Shown here piece after piece: positions 29,049 through 38,284 of a stretch of 64,000 nt of DNA (position 1 is its first letter; each line of letters opens with the position of its first letter). The notes below the pieces were generated by a model. It was not told the DNA's origin. It worked only from the letters and a program-made list of their open reading frames with translations, and did not search any database. A program made the translations under genes and the position numbers. This DNA is from Streptomyces sp. APSN-46.1 (GTDB lineage Bacteria > Actinomycetota > Actinomycetes > Streptomycetales > Streptomycetaceae), in NCBI RefSeq assembly GCF_022815725.1, contig NZ_JALGRF010000009.1:1-64000 (forward strand), given 5' to 3'.

Positions 29049-30244
29049 TGAACCCTGAGATCGACCGCATGCGGCGCGCCGACTCAGCGGTCGCCCGGTA
29101 CAAGGCCGCCACGGCAGGCTTGTCGCTGCTGGGACTGGTGCTCCCCGACGACCTCGAAGGTCACCGCGAGCGGTTTCTGCGCGCCGCGGAGCGGGGGAGG
29201 TGGGACAACCCCCGGTTCACGTACCGCGAGATCGATGACGGTACGTCCCAGCCCTTGCGCCGGATCTGCGAGGAGACCGCGTCCCACGATGACCCCTGGC
29301 ACCGGTTGATCGCGGACGAGGCCGCGCGGTACCTGGACAGGTACCGCGCTTGCGCGAGCCACGATGCCGCGAGGATCACGGAAGCCACGTCGCGGGAGAA
29401 CGGGACGCCGGATGAGGGCCTCCTCGCCGACGCGCTCGGACTCCTGCGGAAAGGCCCTGCGGAGGAGGGGCAGGGGCAGGGGCAGGCGGCGGAACAGGGA
29501 CAGGCGCCGGAGCTGAGCGCCGATGACGCCGCCGCCGCGATCGCGGACGTACTCGCCCAGGAGCGGCTGGCGGATTGGACCGTACGGATCAGGCTGGGTG
29601 CGGCTGCCCGGATGAGTGTGTCCACGGCTGATCGATCGGTGCGGATCCGGGCGGGCATACAGCTGTCGGAGGATGAACTCGTGCGGCTGATCGTCCACGA
29701 GATAGGCACGCACGTCTTCCGGTGGGTGAACGCCTTGCGAGGAGCTCAGATACTGGGCCTGCAGCTTTCCGGGCACACGGCCACCGAAGAGGGGTTCGCC
29801 GTCTGGAACGAACAGCGGGCGGCCGACGGCAACGGCCTCGACCGGAGGTTCGCCCTGCGCGTGGTCGCCGTGGACGCGGCTCTGCAGGGGAGTTTCACCG
29901 ACGTGGTTCGGGCACTCACGCCGTACACCTCGGTCGGCACGGCATTCGATGTGGCGGTACGGGTGAAACGAGGCCTTGTCGACACGTCGGTGCCGGGAGG
30001 GTTCGTCAAGGACCACGTATATCTGGCGGGCTTCCGCATGCTCGAGAAACACTTGAACCTCCGCCCGGGCGACCACGACCTCCTGATGAGTTCGAAATGG
30101 CCGCTCCACCGCCTGGATCTCCTCCGGGACGCCGAGATCCCCGCCCAGCTCGGCGAGGATCTCAGGCGGCCCGACGAGGCGTTCGTGGAACGCGCGCGGG
30201 TGCTCGTACGGAAACGGCGGAGGGGTCCGACCAGACGGGGCTGA
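29048..30244 (+). CDS. MATCAP/DUF1704-like metallopeptidase
   Basis: A 398-residue protein with a zinc-peptidase motif VHEIGTHVFRWVNALRGAQ near residue 218 (HExxH) and, 30 residues on, TATEEGFAVWNEQ, equivalent to the QEGLA motif of DUF1704 proteins (PF08014), whose eukaryotic relatives remove the C-terminal tyrosine of tubulin. The C-terminal part (KDHVYLAGFRMLEKHLN) also fits. A Glu/Gln-rich linker stands at about residues 138-155. GTG start at 29048 overlaps the previous stop, so it is coupled to the zinc-ribbon protein. The substrate in bacteria is unknown. Confidence 0.72.
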   Translation: MNPEIDRMRRADSAVARYKAATAGLSLLGLVLPDDLEGHRERFLRAAERGRWDNPRFTYREIDDGTSQPLRRICEETASHDDPWHRLIADEAARYLDRYRACASHDAARITEATSRENGTPDEGLLADALGLLRKGPAEEGQGQGQAAEQGQAPELSADDAAAAIADVLAQERLADWTVRIRLGAAARMSVSTADRSVRIRAGIQLSEDELVRLIVHEIGTHVFRWVNALRGAQILGLQLSGHTATEEGFAVWNEQRAADGNGLDRRFALRVVAVDAALQGSFTDVVRALTPYTSVGTAFDVAVRVKRGLVDTSVPGGFVKDHVYLAGFRMLEKHLNLRPGDHDLLMSSKWPLHRLDLLRDAEIPAQLGEDLRRPDEAFVERARVLVRKRRRGPTRRG

Positions 30245-30281
30245 GCGCGGGCGCGCGTGCCTTCGTTCATCCCCGGGTTGA

Positions 30282-31067
30282 TCAGCGCCCAAGCTCCTTG
30301 TCGCCGCTCGTGCCGGAGCCGGAATCGTGCGCGCCTGCGTCCGAGGCCGTGCCACCGTCCCGTCGCGCCCCGGGAACCACCCCGCCCACCTCTCCCACCC
30401 CTCCCGGCCCGCCCGGCCCGCCCGGCCCGAAGAGGTCGGCCAGCTTCGCCGTCCAGCCGTCGTGCGGTTCCTCGCGGATCACCTTCCGGCTCTTCACCTT
30501 TTCGAAGTTTCCGTAGACGAGGCTCGCGAGGGGCGGCTCGTACTTCATTTCGAATTGCCTCCCGATGCCCGACATCCCGTCCCGCGCGAAACACCGGAAG
30601 CGGAGATGGGCCGCACGGGTGCCCGCCAGCGTCCGCTCAGCGATGACCGCGATGATGTCTTCGCTGTACGCGACGGTGTAGGCACCCGAAACGTTCGTGG
30701 TCTGCTTCTTCCAGCTGCGGCCCTTGATGGACATCGGGTCCGGCCGGGCACGCGCGATCAGCTTGGTTTTGTGCCTGCCTTCGGAATTCTCGTAAACGAA
30801 GACCAGTTCGAATCTCAGATCCACCAGCACGCGTCGGCTCTTGTTCACCAGCTTCAGGTTGTACCGCAGGCCCTGGCGGTGTTCGGACCACCGGACCGCG
30901 ATGTCGGGGGAGAGTTTGATGCGGGGCCTGAAGAGACGCATCCCCACCAGTGAGAGCCCAGATGCCGAAACGGCGACGACAACTTTTTCGGCAATGCTGA
31001 TCAACAAGTCCACTTGAGCATTCACGGACCTTTCCCGACCGCCGAACCGACCCGGTCTTTTGATCAT
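30282..31067 (-). CDS. Membrane-anchored protein of unknown function
   Basis: A protein of about 261 residues with one membrane segment near residues 20-45 (LLISIAEKVVVAVSASGLSLVGMRL), a predicted beta-rich domain with LRYNLKLVNKSRRVLVDLRFELVFVYEN, and a disordered tail with GPGGPGGPGG repeats. A GTG at 31025 with GAAAGG upstream is an alternative start. I recognise no family. Lower GC and AT-rich 3' codons in the middle suggest that it may have been acquired. Confidence 0.65.
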   Translation of the reverse strand: MIKRPGRFGGRERSVNAQVDLLISIAEKVVVAVSASGLSLVGMRLFRPRIKLSPDIAVRWSEHRQGLRYNLKLVNKSRRVLVDLRFELVFVYENSEGRHKTKLIARARPDPMSIKGRSWKKQTTNVSGAYTVAYSEDIIAVIAERTLAGTRAAHLRFRCFARDGMSGIGRQFEMKYEPPLASLVYGNFEKVKSRKVIREEPHDGWTAKLADLFGPGGPGGPGGVGEVGGVVPGARRDGGTASDAGAHDSGSGTSGDKELGR

Positions 31068-31249
31068 TCCGCTGACTCATTTAGCTGAAGCAGCTTCCCA
31101 AAGGGAGAGACCTGGGCAGGGGGGCACTCCGGCCACTTGGCCGGATCCCGGTCATGGATGGCTGAAAGGAGGCATCAGGGGCTCATCCCCGGCCCGTGGG
31201 GGCACCCCCTAAGCTCGAACGCGTCACCTTCCCTGCCGAGGAGAGCACC

Positions 31250-31738
31250 TTGAGCCTGTACGACATTCCGCTGACCACGCTGTCCGACGAGCCCACCAGC
31301 CTCGCCCCCTTCAAGGGCAAGGCGATCCTGGTGGTCAACACCGCCTCGCAGTGCGGGCTGACGCCGCAGTACTCCGGGCTGGCCCGTCTGCAGTTCGCGT
31401 ACGAGGAGAAGGGCTTCACCGTCCTCGGCGTGCCCTGCAACCAGTTCGGCGGCCAGGAGCCGGGCACCGCGGACGACATCCAGACCTTCTGCGCGGCCGG
31501 CTTCGGCGTCACCTTCCCGATGCTGGAGAAGTCCGAGGTCAACGGCGACAACCGGCACCCGCTGTACCAGGAGCTGGTGAAGACCCCGGACGCGGAGGGC
31601 GAGGCGGGGGACATCCAGTGGAACTTCGAGAAGTTCCTGATCTCCCCCGCCGGTGAGGTCGTCGGCCGGTTCCGTCCGCGCACCGAGCCCGAGTCCCCGG
31701 AGCTCATCGCCGCGATCGAGGCGCACCTGCCCGCGTAA
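31250..31738 (+). CDS. Glutathione-peroxidase-family thiol peroxidase
   Basis: A 162-residue protein with VNTASQCGLTPQY (peroxidatic Cys; the codon is TGC, not a selenocysteine UGA), GVPCNQFGGQEPG (Gln and second Cys) and WNFEKFLI (Trp/Asn). Actinobacterial members use mycothiol/thioredoxin rather than glutathione. The likely start is TTG at 31250, with GAGGAG 8 bp before; no ATG or GTG is placed properly. It is convergent with the acyl-CoA synthetase gene, leaving 7 bp between stops. Confidence 0.9.
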   Translation: MSLYDIPLTTLSDEPTSLAPFKGKAILVVNTASQCGLTPQYSGLARLQFAYEEKGFTVLGVPCNQFGGQEPGTADDIQTFCAAGFGVTFPMLEKSEVNGDNRHPLYQELVKTPDAEGEAGDIQWNFEKFLISPAGEVVGRFRPRTEPESPELIAAIEAHLPA

Positions 31739-31745
31739 CGCGGGT

Positions 31746-33434
31746 TCAGCTCAGGTCGGCTTCGTCGTACTCCCCCGCGGACCCGGCCGCGGTGAGGTCC
31801 CGCAGCTCCACCCGGCGGATCTTGCCCGACACGGTCTTCGGGAGTTCGCCGAACTCGATGCGCCGGATCCTCTTGTACGGGGAGAGAACCGCGCGGGAGT
31901 GCTCGAACAGCGCTCGCGCGGTCTCCTTCCCGGGCTCCCAGCCGGCGGCGAGGGTGATGTACGCCTTCGGTACGGCGAGCCGCAGCGGATCCGGCGCGGG
32001 CACGACGGCCGCCTCGGCGACGGCCTCGTGCTCCAGCAGGGCACTCTCCAGCTCGAACGGGGAGATCTTGTAGTCGGAGGCCTTGAAGACGTCGTCGGAG
32101 CGCCCGATGTAGGTGAGGTGCCCGTCGGCGTCGCGCGAGGCGACGTCGCCCGTGCGGTACAGCCCGTCCGCCATGGCCTCGGCGGTGCGTTCGGGGTCGT
32201 CGCGGTAGCCGGTCATGACCCCGGCGGGCCGGGGGCGCAGGTCCACGCAGAGTTCGCCCTCGTCCGGGGATTCCTTGCCGGTGACCGGGTCGAGGAGGAC
32301 GATCTCGTACCCGGGCGCGGGGCGGCCCATCGAGCCGGGCTTGACGGGGACGCCCGGGAAATTGCCCGCCTGGAGGGTGGTCTCGGTCTGGCCGAAGCCG
32401 TCGCGGATGGTGACCCCCCAGGCCTGGCGGACCTTCTCGATGACCTCCGGATTGAGCGGCTCGCCGGCGGCGACGGCCTCGCGCGGAGGGGTGCGGAGCT
32501 TGGTGAGGTCGGACTGGATCAGCATCCGCCACACGGTGGGCGGGGCGCAGAAGGTGGTGACCGCGCCGCGGTCCATCTCGGCCATCAGGCGCTCGGCGTC
32601 GAAGCGGGTGTAGTTGTGCACGAAGACGGTGGCGCCGGCGTTCCACGGGGCGAAGAGGTTGGACCAGGCGTGCTTGGCCCAGCCGGGCGAGGCGATGTTG
32701 AGGTGGACGTCGCCGGGTCGCAGCCCGAGCCAGTACATGGTGGAGAGGTGCCCGATCGGGTACGAGGCGTGGGTGTGCTCGACGAGCTTGGGCCGGGCCG
32801 TGGTGCCCGACGTGAAGTACAGCATCAGCGGCTCGGTGGCGAGGGTCTCGCCGTCCGGACTGAAATTTCGGTCAGCTTCGTACATGTCCTCCAGCCGCCG
32901 CCACCCGGTCGGAACCTCCGCTCCGGCGGCGATCCGGGTGTAGGCGCCGGGCACCTCGTCGAACTTCGCGGCGTCCTCGGTGCGCGCGATGACATGGCGG
33001 ACGTGCCCGCGCTCGATGCGGTCGCGCAGGTCGGCCGGGCCGAGCAGCGGGGTGGCGGGGATGACGACGGCGCGCAGCTTCATCGCGCCGAGCATCACCT
33101 CCCACAGCTCGCGCTGGTTGCCGAGCATGACGAGGATCCGGTCGCCGGCCGCGACTCCCTGGGTGCGCAGCCAGTTGGCGGCCGAGTCCGACCGTACGCT
33201 CATCTCCCCGAAGGAGACGCCCCGGCTGGTGCCGTCCTCCTCGACGATCCGCAGGGCGTCGGCCCCGTTCCCGGCGGCGATGTGGTCGAACCAGTCGAGG
33301 GCCCAGTTGAAGCGCTCGGGGCGGGGCCAGGTGAATCCGGCGCGGGCGGCGTCGTAGTCCCCGCGGTGTTCCAGCAGGAAGTCCCGTGCGGCCAGGAACT
33401 GTTCGGTGGCGCTGTACTCCGTCATGGGAGGCAT
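31746..33434 (-). CDS. AMP-binding acyl-CoA synthetase (medium-chain/acetate-like)
   Basis: A 562-residue ANL-superfamily enzyme. The P-loop is MLYFTSGTTARPKLVEHTH near residue 180, the A5 motif DGFGQTETT, the hinge region YRTGDVASRDADGHLTYIGRSDDVFKASDYKISPFELE and the catalytic Lys in PKTVSGKIRRVELR near the C-terminus. It activates a carboxylic acid to acyl-CoA; the chain length is not clear from the motifs. No neighbour indicates a pathway. Confidence 0.93.
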   Translation of the reverse strand: MPPMTEYSATEQFLAARDFLLEHRGDYDAARAGFTWPRPERFNWALDWFDHIAAGNGADALRIVEEDGTSRGVSFGEMSVRSDSAANWLRTQGVAAGDRILVMLGNQRELWEVMLGAMKLRAVVIPATPLLGPADLRDRIERGHVRHVIARTEDAAKFDEVPGAYTRIAAGAEVPTGWRRLEDMYEADRNFSPDGETLATEPLMLYFTSGTTARPKLVEHTHASYPIGHLSTMYWLGLRPGDVHLNIASPGWAKHAWSNLFAPWNAGATVFVHNYTRFDAERLMAEMDRGAVTTFCAPPTVWRMLIQSDLTKLRTPPREAVAAGEPLNPEVIEKVRQAWGVTIRDGFGQTETTLQAGNFPGVPVKPGSMGRPAPGYEIVLLDPVTGKESPDEGELCVDLRPRPAGVMTGYRDDPERTAEAMADGLYRTGDVASRDADGHLTYIGRSDDVFKASDYKISPFELESALLEHEAVAEAAVVPAPDPLRLAVPKAYITLAAGWEPGKETARALFEHSRAVLSPYKRIRRIEFGELPKTVSGKIRRVELRDLTAAGSAGEYDEADLS

Positions 33435-33470
33435 CGTGCCGCGCGGAACAGGGGGATCACCAGAGCGGTG

Positions 33471-34661
33471 TCAGCCGTGGATTGACCCGAAGCGTACGGA
33501 GCCCCGCCCGGCGGTGGTCTCGTCCATGTCCGCGAGGAGCCGCTCCCCTTCGGCGGCGATCTCCTCCTTGGTCGTGGGCGAGGCCGTGCCGAACAGCTCG
33601 ACGGTCAGCACGCCCGCGTCGGCCTTCCAGAGCCCGGCGAGGAATCCGTCGAGGAGGAGAGTGCGGTAGGCCTGGTTGCCCACCCAGCTCCGCCCCTTGG
33701 CCTCGGGGGCGATCACCCGGGTGCGGTCGGCGTGGGAGAGCAGCAGGTTGTCGAACTCGGGGAGGAAGCGCGGCGGGGCGGGGGTGTCGGCGTCCGGCCT
33801 GGGCGCGTCGGGCAGGTCGAAGAGCTCGACACCGTTCTCGTCGCGGAAGGTGGCGAGCCGGGGGCGCAGCCGCTGGAAGGCCTCGCGCAGGCGGGTGAGG
33901 CCTGCCCAGGTCTGCATGTCCTTGACGGAGGCGGGGCCGAAGGCGCGGAGGTAGCGCAGCACCACGTCGTCCACGGCCGACACGTCCCCACCAACGTCTC
34001 CGCCGACGTCCCCGCCAACGTCGCCGCCGATGTCCCCTCCCACATCTCCTCCGACATCCCCTCCGCCACCCCCGGCGGCCTTGCCGAGCCACCGCTCCAC
34101 CGTGGTCAGCCGTACCTGCCCGCTGCGCCCCCACACCCCGCGCGGGGTGACCTGCACGAGCGGCAGCCGGCAGCGCGCGGCGACGGACAGGGCCTGCGGA
34201 TCGGCGTCCGGCCACTCCTTGAGCAGCTCCTCGCGGATCTCCGCCATGGTGCGCGGCTCGGCCTCGACGAAGCGCCGGGCGTGCGCGGCGAGACGCTCCA
34301 GATCCACCCCGACGAGCCCCTTGCGGAAGTAGTTCACCTCCCGGTCCCGCGCGGGCTGCACGAGCGGCCGCAGGGTCAGGGCGTCCTGCGCGGTGTGCGT
34401 GTGGATGGTGGAGCGCATCGTGACCATCCGGACCACCTCACGGGACTCCATCAGCGCGGCCAGCTCGGCGGGCCGGAATCCGGCCAGCCGCGCGTGCAGC
34501 TGGTAATAAGGCGGCTTCACGTTCTGCGCCTGGAGCCCGACGAGGTGCGCCACGGCGTCCCGCGCGGACATCTCGGCGCGGCTCAGCAGGAGCTGGCGGG
34601 CCAGCGTGGCACGGTTCAGCGAACGGGTATCGAGTACGGGATGCGTCGTCCTGGAGGCCAT
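33471..34661 (-). CDS. AlkZ/HTH_42-superfamily protein (possible DNA glycosylase)
   Basis: A 396-residue protein of the winged-helix HTH_42 superfamily. Near residue 35 it has AVAHLVGLQAQN: a Q-x-Q arrangement like the catalytic motif of AlkZ-type glycosylases that unhook DNA interstrand crosslinks (family knowledge). Typical blocks follow: TMRSTIHTHTAQDALTLRPL and the C-terminal VGNQAYRTLLLDGFLAGLWK. Unusually, a run of about seven GGDV repeats is inserted at about residues 200-230. Whether this member still acts on DNA is unknown. Confidence 0.75.
   Translation of the reverse strand: MASRTTHPVLDTRSLNRATLARQLLLSRAEMSARDAVAHLVGLQAQNVKPPYYQLHARLAGFRPAELAALMESREVVRMVTMRSTIHTHTAQDALTLRPLVQPARDREVNYFRKGLVGVDLERLAAHARRFVEAEPRTMAEIREELLKEWPDADPQALSVAARCRLPLVQVTPRGVWGRSGQVRLTTVERWLGKAAGGGGGDVGGDVGGDIGGDVGGDVGGDVGGDVSAVDDVVLRYLRAFGPASVKDMQTWAGLTRLREAFQRLRPRLATFRDENGVELFDLPDAPRPDADTPAPPRFLPEFDNLLLSHADRTRVIAPEAKGRSWVGNQAYRTLLLDGFLAGLWKADAGVLTVELFGTASPTTKEEIAAEGERLLADMDETTAGRGSVRFGSIHG
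33981..34065 (-). repeat. 12-bp tandem repeat coding for (GGDV)n inside the AlkZ-like gene
   Basis: About seven imperfect ACGTCNCCNCCN units in frame. The repeat would alter linker length without breaking the frame and is a hotspot for slippage. Confidence 0.75.
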
Positions 34662-34813
34662 GACAGCAAGCTATCCCTCCTTGCGGACACCTTCTGTCCG
34701 CATCCGACCGCACACCGCGACGGGCAGTGCGGCACACCGCGACACGCACCCTTTCACCCCATATATCCTTCCCCTAGCCCACAAACTTTCGCTCGACCGG
34801 GAGCTGACCTGCG

Positions 34814-35983
34814 ATGACGGAGCGCCCAAGCCCAGACCGCCGCCCCTCCCCGGCCGCGAAGCGCCCGGGCTGGCGCCGCCCCGCCTCCCCGACCGGGACG
34901 CCCCCCTCCGCCCCGCCGCCCGCTCCACAGCCCGGCCCGCCGACGCCCCCTCCCGCCGACCACCGCAGCGTGATCGACTCCGCCGTCTACCGCGACGGCC
35001 GCCGCGTCGCCTCCCCCGCCAGCCTCGCCGACACCTTCCGCCGGCTGCGCGAAGAGCACGACGGCATGGCCTGGATCGGTCTGTACCGCCCGAGCGAGGA
35101 AGAGCTCCACTCCCTGGCCGCCGAGTTCAATCTCCACCCGCTCGCCGTCGAGGACGCTCTGGAGGCCCACCAGCGCCCCAAGCTGGAGCGCTACGGGGAC
35201 ACCCTCTTCGTCGTCCTGCGCGCGGCGCGCTACCTGGACGCCCCGGAGGAGGTCGAGTTCGGCGAACTCCACATCTTCGTCGGCCCGGACTTCCTGATCA
35301 CGGTCCGCCACGGCGCCGCCCCCGACCTCTCCGCCGTCCGCCGCCGCATGGAGGGGGCCCCCGAACTCCTCTCCCTCGGCCCGGAGGCCGCCCTGTACGC
35401 CATCCTCGACGCGGTGGTGGACGGCTACGTCCCGGTCGTCGAGGGCGTCCAGAACGACATGGACGAAATCGAGACCGAGGTCTTCCGCGGCGCCCCCGAG
35501 GTCTCCCGCCGCATCTACGAACTCTCCCGCGAAATGGTGGAGTTCCAACGCGCCACCCGCCCCCTGGTCGGCATGCTCCACAGCCTGATGGCGGGCTTCG
35601 CCAAGTACGGCACGGACGAGGAACTCCAGCGCTACCTCCGCGACGTCGCCGACCACGTCACCCACACCAGCGAACGCGTCGACGGCTTCCGCCAGGCCCT
35701 GACAGAAATCCTTACGGTCAACGCCACCCTCCTCTCCCAACAACAGAGCGCCGAAATGCGCGCCTTGGCCGAAGCCGGCTTCGAACAGAACGAGGAAATC
35801 AAAAAGATCTCCTCGTGGGCCGCCATCCTCTTCGCCCCCACGCTGGTGGGAACCATCTACGGCATGAACTTCGAAACCATGCCGGAGCTGAAGTGGGCCG
35901 GCGGCTACCCCTTCGCAATTCTCCTGATGGCAGTGGTCTGCGTGAGCCTGTACGTCATCTTCAAGAAGCGCGACTGGCTCTAG
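34814..35983 (+). CDS. corA: CorA-family magnesium/cobalt channel
   Basis: A 389-residue protein. After a disordered Pro-rich start of ~50 residues comes the soluble alpha/beta domain (MAWIGLYRPSEEELHSLAAEFNLHPLAVEDALEAHQRPKLERYGDTLF), a long stalk helix and two C-terminal membrane segments separated by the pore signature YGMNFETMPEL. The GMN tripeptide is intact. Single gene with no operon partners. Confidence 0.94.
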   Translation: MTERPSPDRRPSPAAKRPGWRRPASPTGTPPSAPPPAPQPGPPTPPPADHRSVIDSAVYRDGRRVASPASLADTFRRLREEHDGMAWIGLYRPSEEELHSLAAEFNLHPLAVEDALEAHQRPKLERYGDTLFVVLRAARYLDAPEEVEFGELHIFVGPDFLITVRHGAAPDLSAVRRRMEGAPELLSLGPEAALYAILDAVVDGYVPVVEGVQNDMDEIETEVFRGAPEVSRRIYELSREMVEFQRATRPLVGMLHSLMAGFAKYGTDEELQRYLRDVADHVTHTSERVDGFRQALTEILTVNATLLSQQQSAEMRALAEAGFEQNEEIKKISSWAAILFAPTLVGTIYGMNFETMPELKWAGGYPFAILLMAVVCVSLYVIFKKRDWL

Positions 35984-36363
35984 ACGGCACATCGCTACGG
36001 TTGATCGACTTAGCTATCACGAACGTCCAGAAGTAGCCCGCCGGGCTCCCTGGGGAGAATCTGGGGAGAATGCGCGGCAATCCGACAGGACCCTCCCCCG
36101 CACCTGGCGCTGACCCTCTGGTGCCGCCGGCCGCCCTCGGCAGCGCGCGCCTGCGGAGGGTAACGAGTCGACGGACAGCCGGCGACCGGCCGTGGTGCCA
36201 GGAGCGGCATGTCCGCCGTACGAATCGCGTCGGGCTCTCGAAGCCAGAGTGTATGCAGCCCGTCGCCCACTGGCCGGATGCAGGGCGGGAGAGACGGGCG
36301 GGACCGCTGTCGGGGGCGGGGGCTAGGGTCGGCGGCGTACGACCACCAGCAGCAGGAGACTCC
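35984..36363. other. Gene-free stretch with a short tandem repeat
   Basis: About 380 bp in which I see no gene. CTGGGGAGAAT is directly repeated at 36050-36071. The last bases contain GCAGGAG, the ribosome site of the next gene. Confidence 0.4.
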
Positions 36364-37317
36364 ATGCCGTCAGGGCACATACAGCAGGACACCGCTCAGT
36401 CTCGGCCGGCCGGGCCGCGGCCGCTGGCGCCGATCCCCTTCGAGGTCGAGTCGGTCTTTCCGGAGCTGGCCGGTACGGCACGCGAGGTCACCCTTCTCTA
36501 CCCCCGGGCCGGGCAACCGGGCCCCGGCTACAGCTCCATCGGCGGGCCCCTGCTGTGGCCGGCTGGCGAACCCTGGCCGATGTGCGCCGAACCGGACCAC
36601 TACAAGCCGCTCGACGCGCCCGTCGGACCCGAGCCAGTCGCGATGGTCCCGGTCGTCCAGCTGTACGCACGGGATGTGCCCGGCCTCGCCTTCCCTGCCG
36701 GCACCGACCTGTTGCAGATCCTGTGGTGCCCGCTCGTGCACGAGGACGACCAGTACGCTGCCAACCCCCGCCTCCACTGGCGCAACACGGCGCTGACAGC
36801 CGCCGACGCCTCTGCCGGCAAGCCTCCCCGCCCGCACACCGCGGAGGAGGACTACCTGCCCCGGCCGTGCACGGTGTCCCCCACACCAGCCGTGGAATAC
36901 CCGAACTGGGACCTGCCGGACGAACTCAGCGAGCAGCTCGGCGAGCGCTTCGAAGCCCTGCAGGAGGAACGCGGCTTCGACTTCTTCGAGGTGGCCACCA
37001 CCCAGCAGAGCAAGGTCGGCGGCTACCCGAGCTGGACCCAGCCGCCGAACTGGCCCGACTGCGCGGGCTGCGGCACGCGCATGGAGCACCTCCTCAGCAT
37101 CACCGCAACCGAGGCGGGCATGGGCCGTTGGCTCCCCTTGGACGAGCGGAACCCCAGCCAGGACCAGACCGCGACCCCGTCCTGGCGAGCCGAGGCGGAC
37201 CCCGCCACCCTCGACACATTCGGACACCACATGGGCCTGGGCGACCTCGGCGGCATGTACTTCTTCGTCTGCCGCACCTGCCCAAACACCCCCTACACCC
37301 ACCGCTACGACTGCTGA
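36364..37317 (+). CDS. DUF1963 (YwqG-like) family protein
   Basis: A 317-residue protein with IGGPLLWPAGEPWPMC, VPVVQLYARDVPGLAFPAGTDLLQILWCP, WDLPDELSEQLGER and KVGGYPSWTQPPNWPDCAGC, followed by GLGDLGGMYFFVCRTC. The GG-P-W-P and KxGG-P-W-Q pattern is that of DUF1963, whose role is unknown. Two CxxC pairs may bind metal. The start ATG 36364 follows CAGGAG. Confidence 0.78.
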   Translation: MPSGHIQQDTAQSRPAGPRPLAPIPFEVESVFPELAGTAREVTLLYPRAGQPGPGYSSIGGPLLWPAGEPWPMCAEPDHYKPLDAPVGPEPVAMVPVVQLYARDVPGLAFPAGTDLLQILWCPLVHEDDQYAANPRLHWRNTALTAADASAGKPPRPHTAEEDYLPRPCTVSPTPAVEYPNWDLPDELSEQLGERFEALQEERGFDFFEVATTQQSKVGGYPSWTQPPNWPDCAGCGTRMEHLLSITATEAGMGRWLPLDERNPSQDQTATPSWRAEADPATLDTFGHHMGLGDLGGMYFFVCRTCPNTPYTHRYDC

Positions 37318-37350
37318 ACCCGGTTCTGACTCACTTTCCGCGGAATAGAC

Positions 37351-37373
37351 GCTGTTGGTGATCTTTAGGTGGA
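37351..37373. repeat. Single end related to the 39.5 and 41.6 kb elements
   Basis: GCTGTTGGTGATCTTTAGGTGGA matches the inner side of the terminal repeats at 39.5 and 41.6 kb with one change. The outer TTCCGGAT part is lost. It lies in the short space after the DUF1963 gene. Confidence 0.55.
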
Positions 37374-37486
37374 TAGGCTCTGGCCGAATCGGGTCAGTCC
37401 CTTTGCCGCGGCTTGCACACGGCTCTACGCTCGACCGGTGTCCGGAGGTTCACAGTCAGGCTGTAGCGCCGTTACCAGGGGAGAGC

Positions 37487-38284
37487 GTGGACGTCCCGAC
37501 GTTGATTCTCTTGGGGGCGGCGGGTGGCCTGCTGCGCGGTCTCTTGGACCTGTACACCCGGTTCGTGTCCTGGCAGGCCGATCGCCGCGTCCATCGGCAG
37601 TTGACCGCCGAAGGGACGGCACAAGGGGTACCACCGCAGTTCCGAACGTACTTCGACCCCGCCGTCGACATCGTCGCGGCTGTCCTGCACAGCGTGATGG
37701 GTGCCGGGGCCGCGGTGCTGTTCGGCACCACGGGACAGATCAGCGGTGAGTACGCCGCCCTCGTGGTCGGAATGTCGGCGCCCATACTGCTCACCCAACT
37801 CAGTCGTATCCAGACGGTGAACGAGGCGCTGACGGGCGAGCGGCAACCGGCTGGGACGGCGGAGGCAGCCACGGAGGCCGGAGCACCTTCGACTGCCGGT
37901 GCCGTGAGCGTCGGCGGTGCGGACGGCCCCGGTGTGGACGGCCCCGCTGTTGCCGCAGCGCCGTCCGCTGTTCCGCCCCGAACGGAGCCCCCGCCCTCCG
38001 TGTCCCCCGCCGCCCAGGCCCAGCCTCCCCTCTCCGCTGAAGGTCGGCCGCTCCGCGCGCGACCGATGCCTCCCCCCAGGCCGGCTTCCGCGGCCGCGGA
38101 AGCTCGCACGCCGAGTCCCACACCCGGCGAGATCCCCACGGGCCGGACACAGATTCCCGATCCCACGCGCCCCGGGGACATGCCCGTTCCCGCGGACCCT
38201 GTCGACGGAACGGGATCTGGCTTCGACGGTCGAGGCGCGCCACGATTGCGGCAAGGACCGGCGATCGGGGAGGAGGGGCTGTGA
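37487..38284 (+). CDS. Membrane protein with a long disordered Pro-rich tail
   Basis: A 265-residue protein starting at GTG 37487 after AGGGGAG. Two or three hydrophobic segments occupy the first 110 residues (LILLGAAGGLLRGL, AAVLHSVMGAGAAVLFG, YAALVVGMSAPILLTQL). The remainder is Pro/Ala-rich and disordered. The last codons overlap the next gene by 4 bp. No family recognised; it and its partner probably form a small membrane complex. Confidence 0.7.
   Translation: MDVPTLILLGAAGGLLRGLLDLYTRFVSWQADRRVHRQLTAEGTAQGVPPQFRTYFDPAVDIVAAVLHSVMGAGAAVLFGTTGQISGEYAALVVGMSAPILLTQLSRIQTVNEALTGERQPAGTAEAATEAGAPSTAGAVSVGGADGPGVDGPAVAAAPSAVPPRTEPPPSVSPAAQAQPPLSAEGRPLRARPMPPPRPASAAAEARTPSPTPGEIPTGRTQIPDPTRPGDMPVPADPVDGTGSGFDGRGAPRLRQGPAIGEEGL

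Noticed and set aside
31250..31738. Selenocysteine glutathione peroxidase
   Set aside because: The active-site codon is TGC (Cys) and no in-frame TGA or SECIS-like need exists.
33981..34065. Tandem 12-bp repeats as a CRISPR array
   Set aside because: Units are contiguous without spacers, lie in frame inside a gene and code for GGDV.
36050..36071. Tandem CTGGGGAGAAT as an integration core
   Set aside because: Only two adjacent 11-bp copies, no integrase near, and no matching copy at the 43 kb integrase that I can find.
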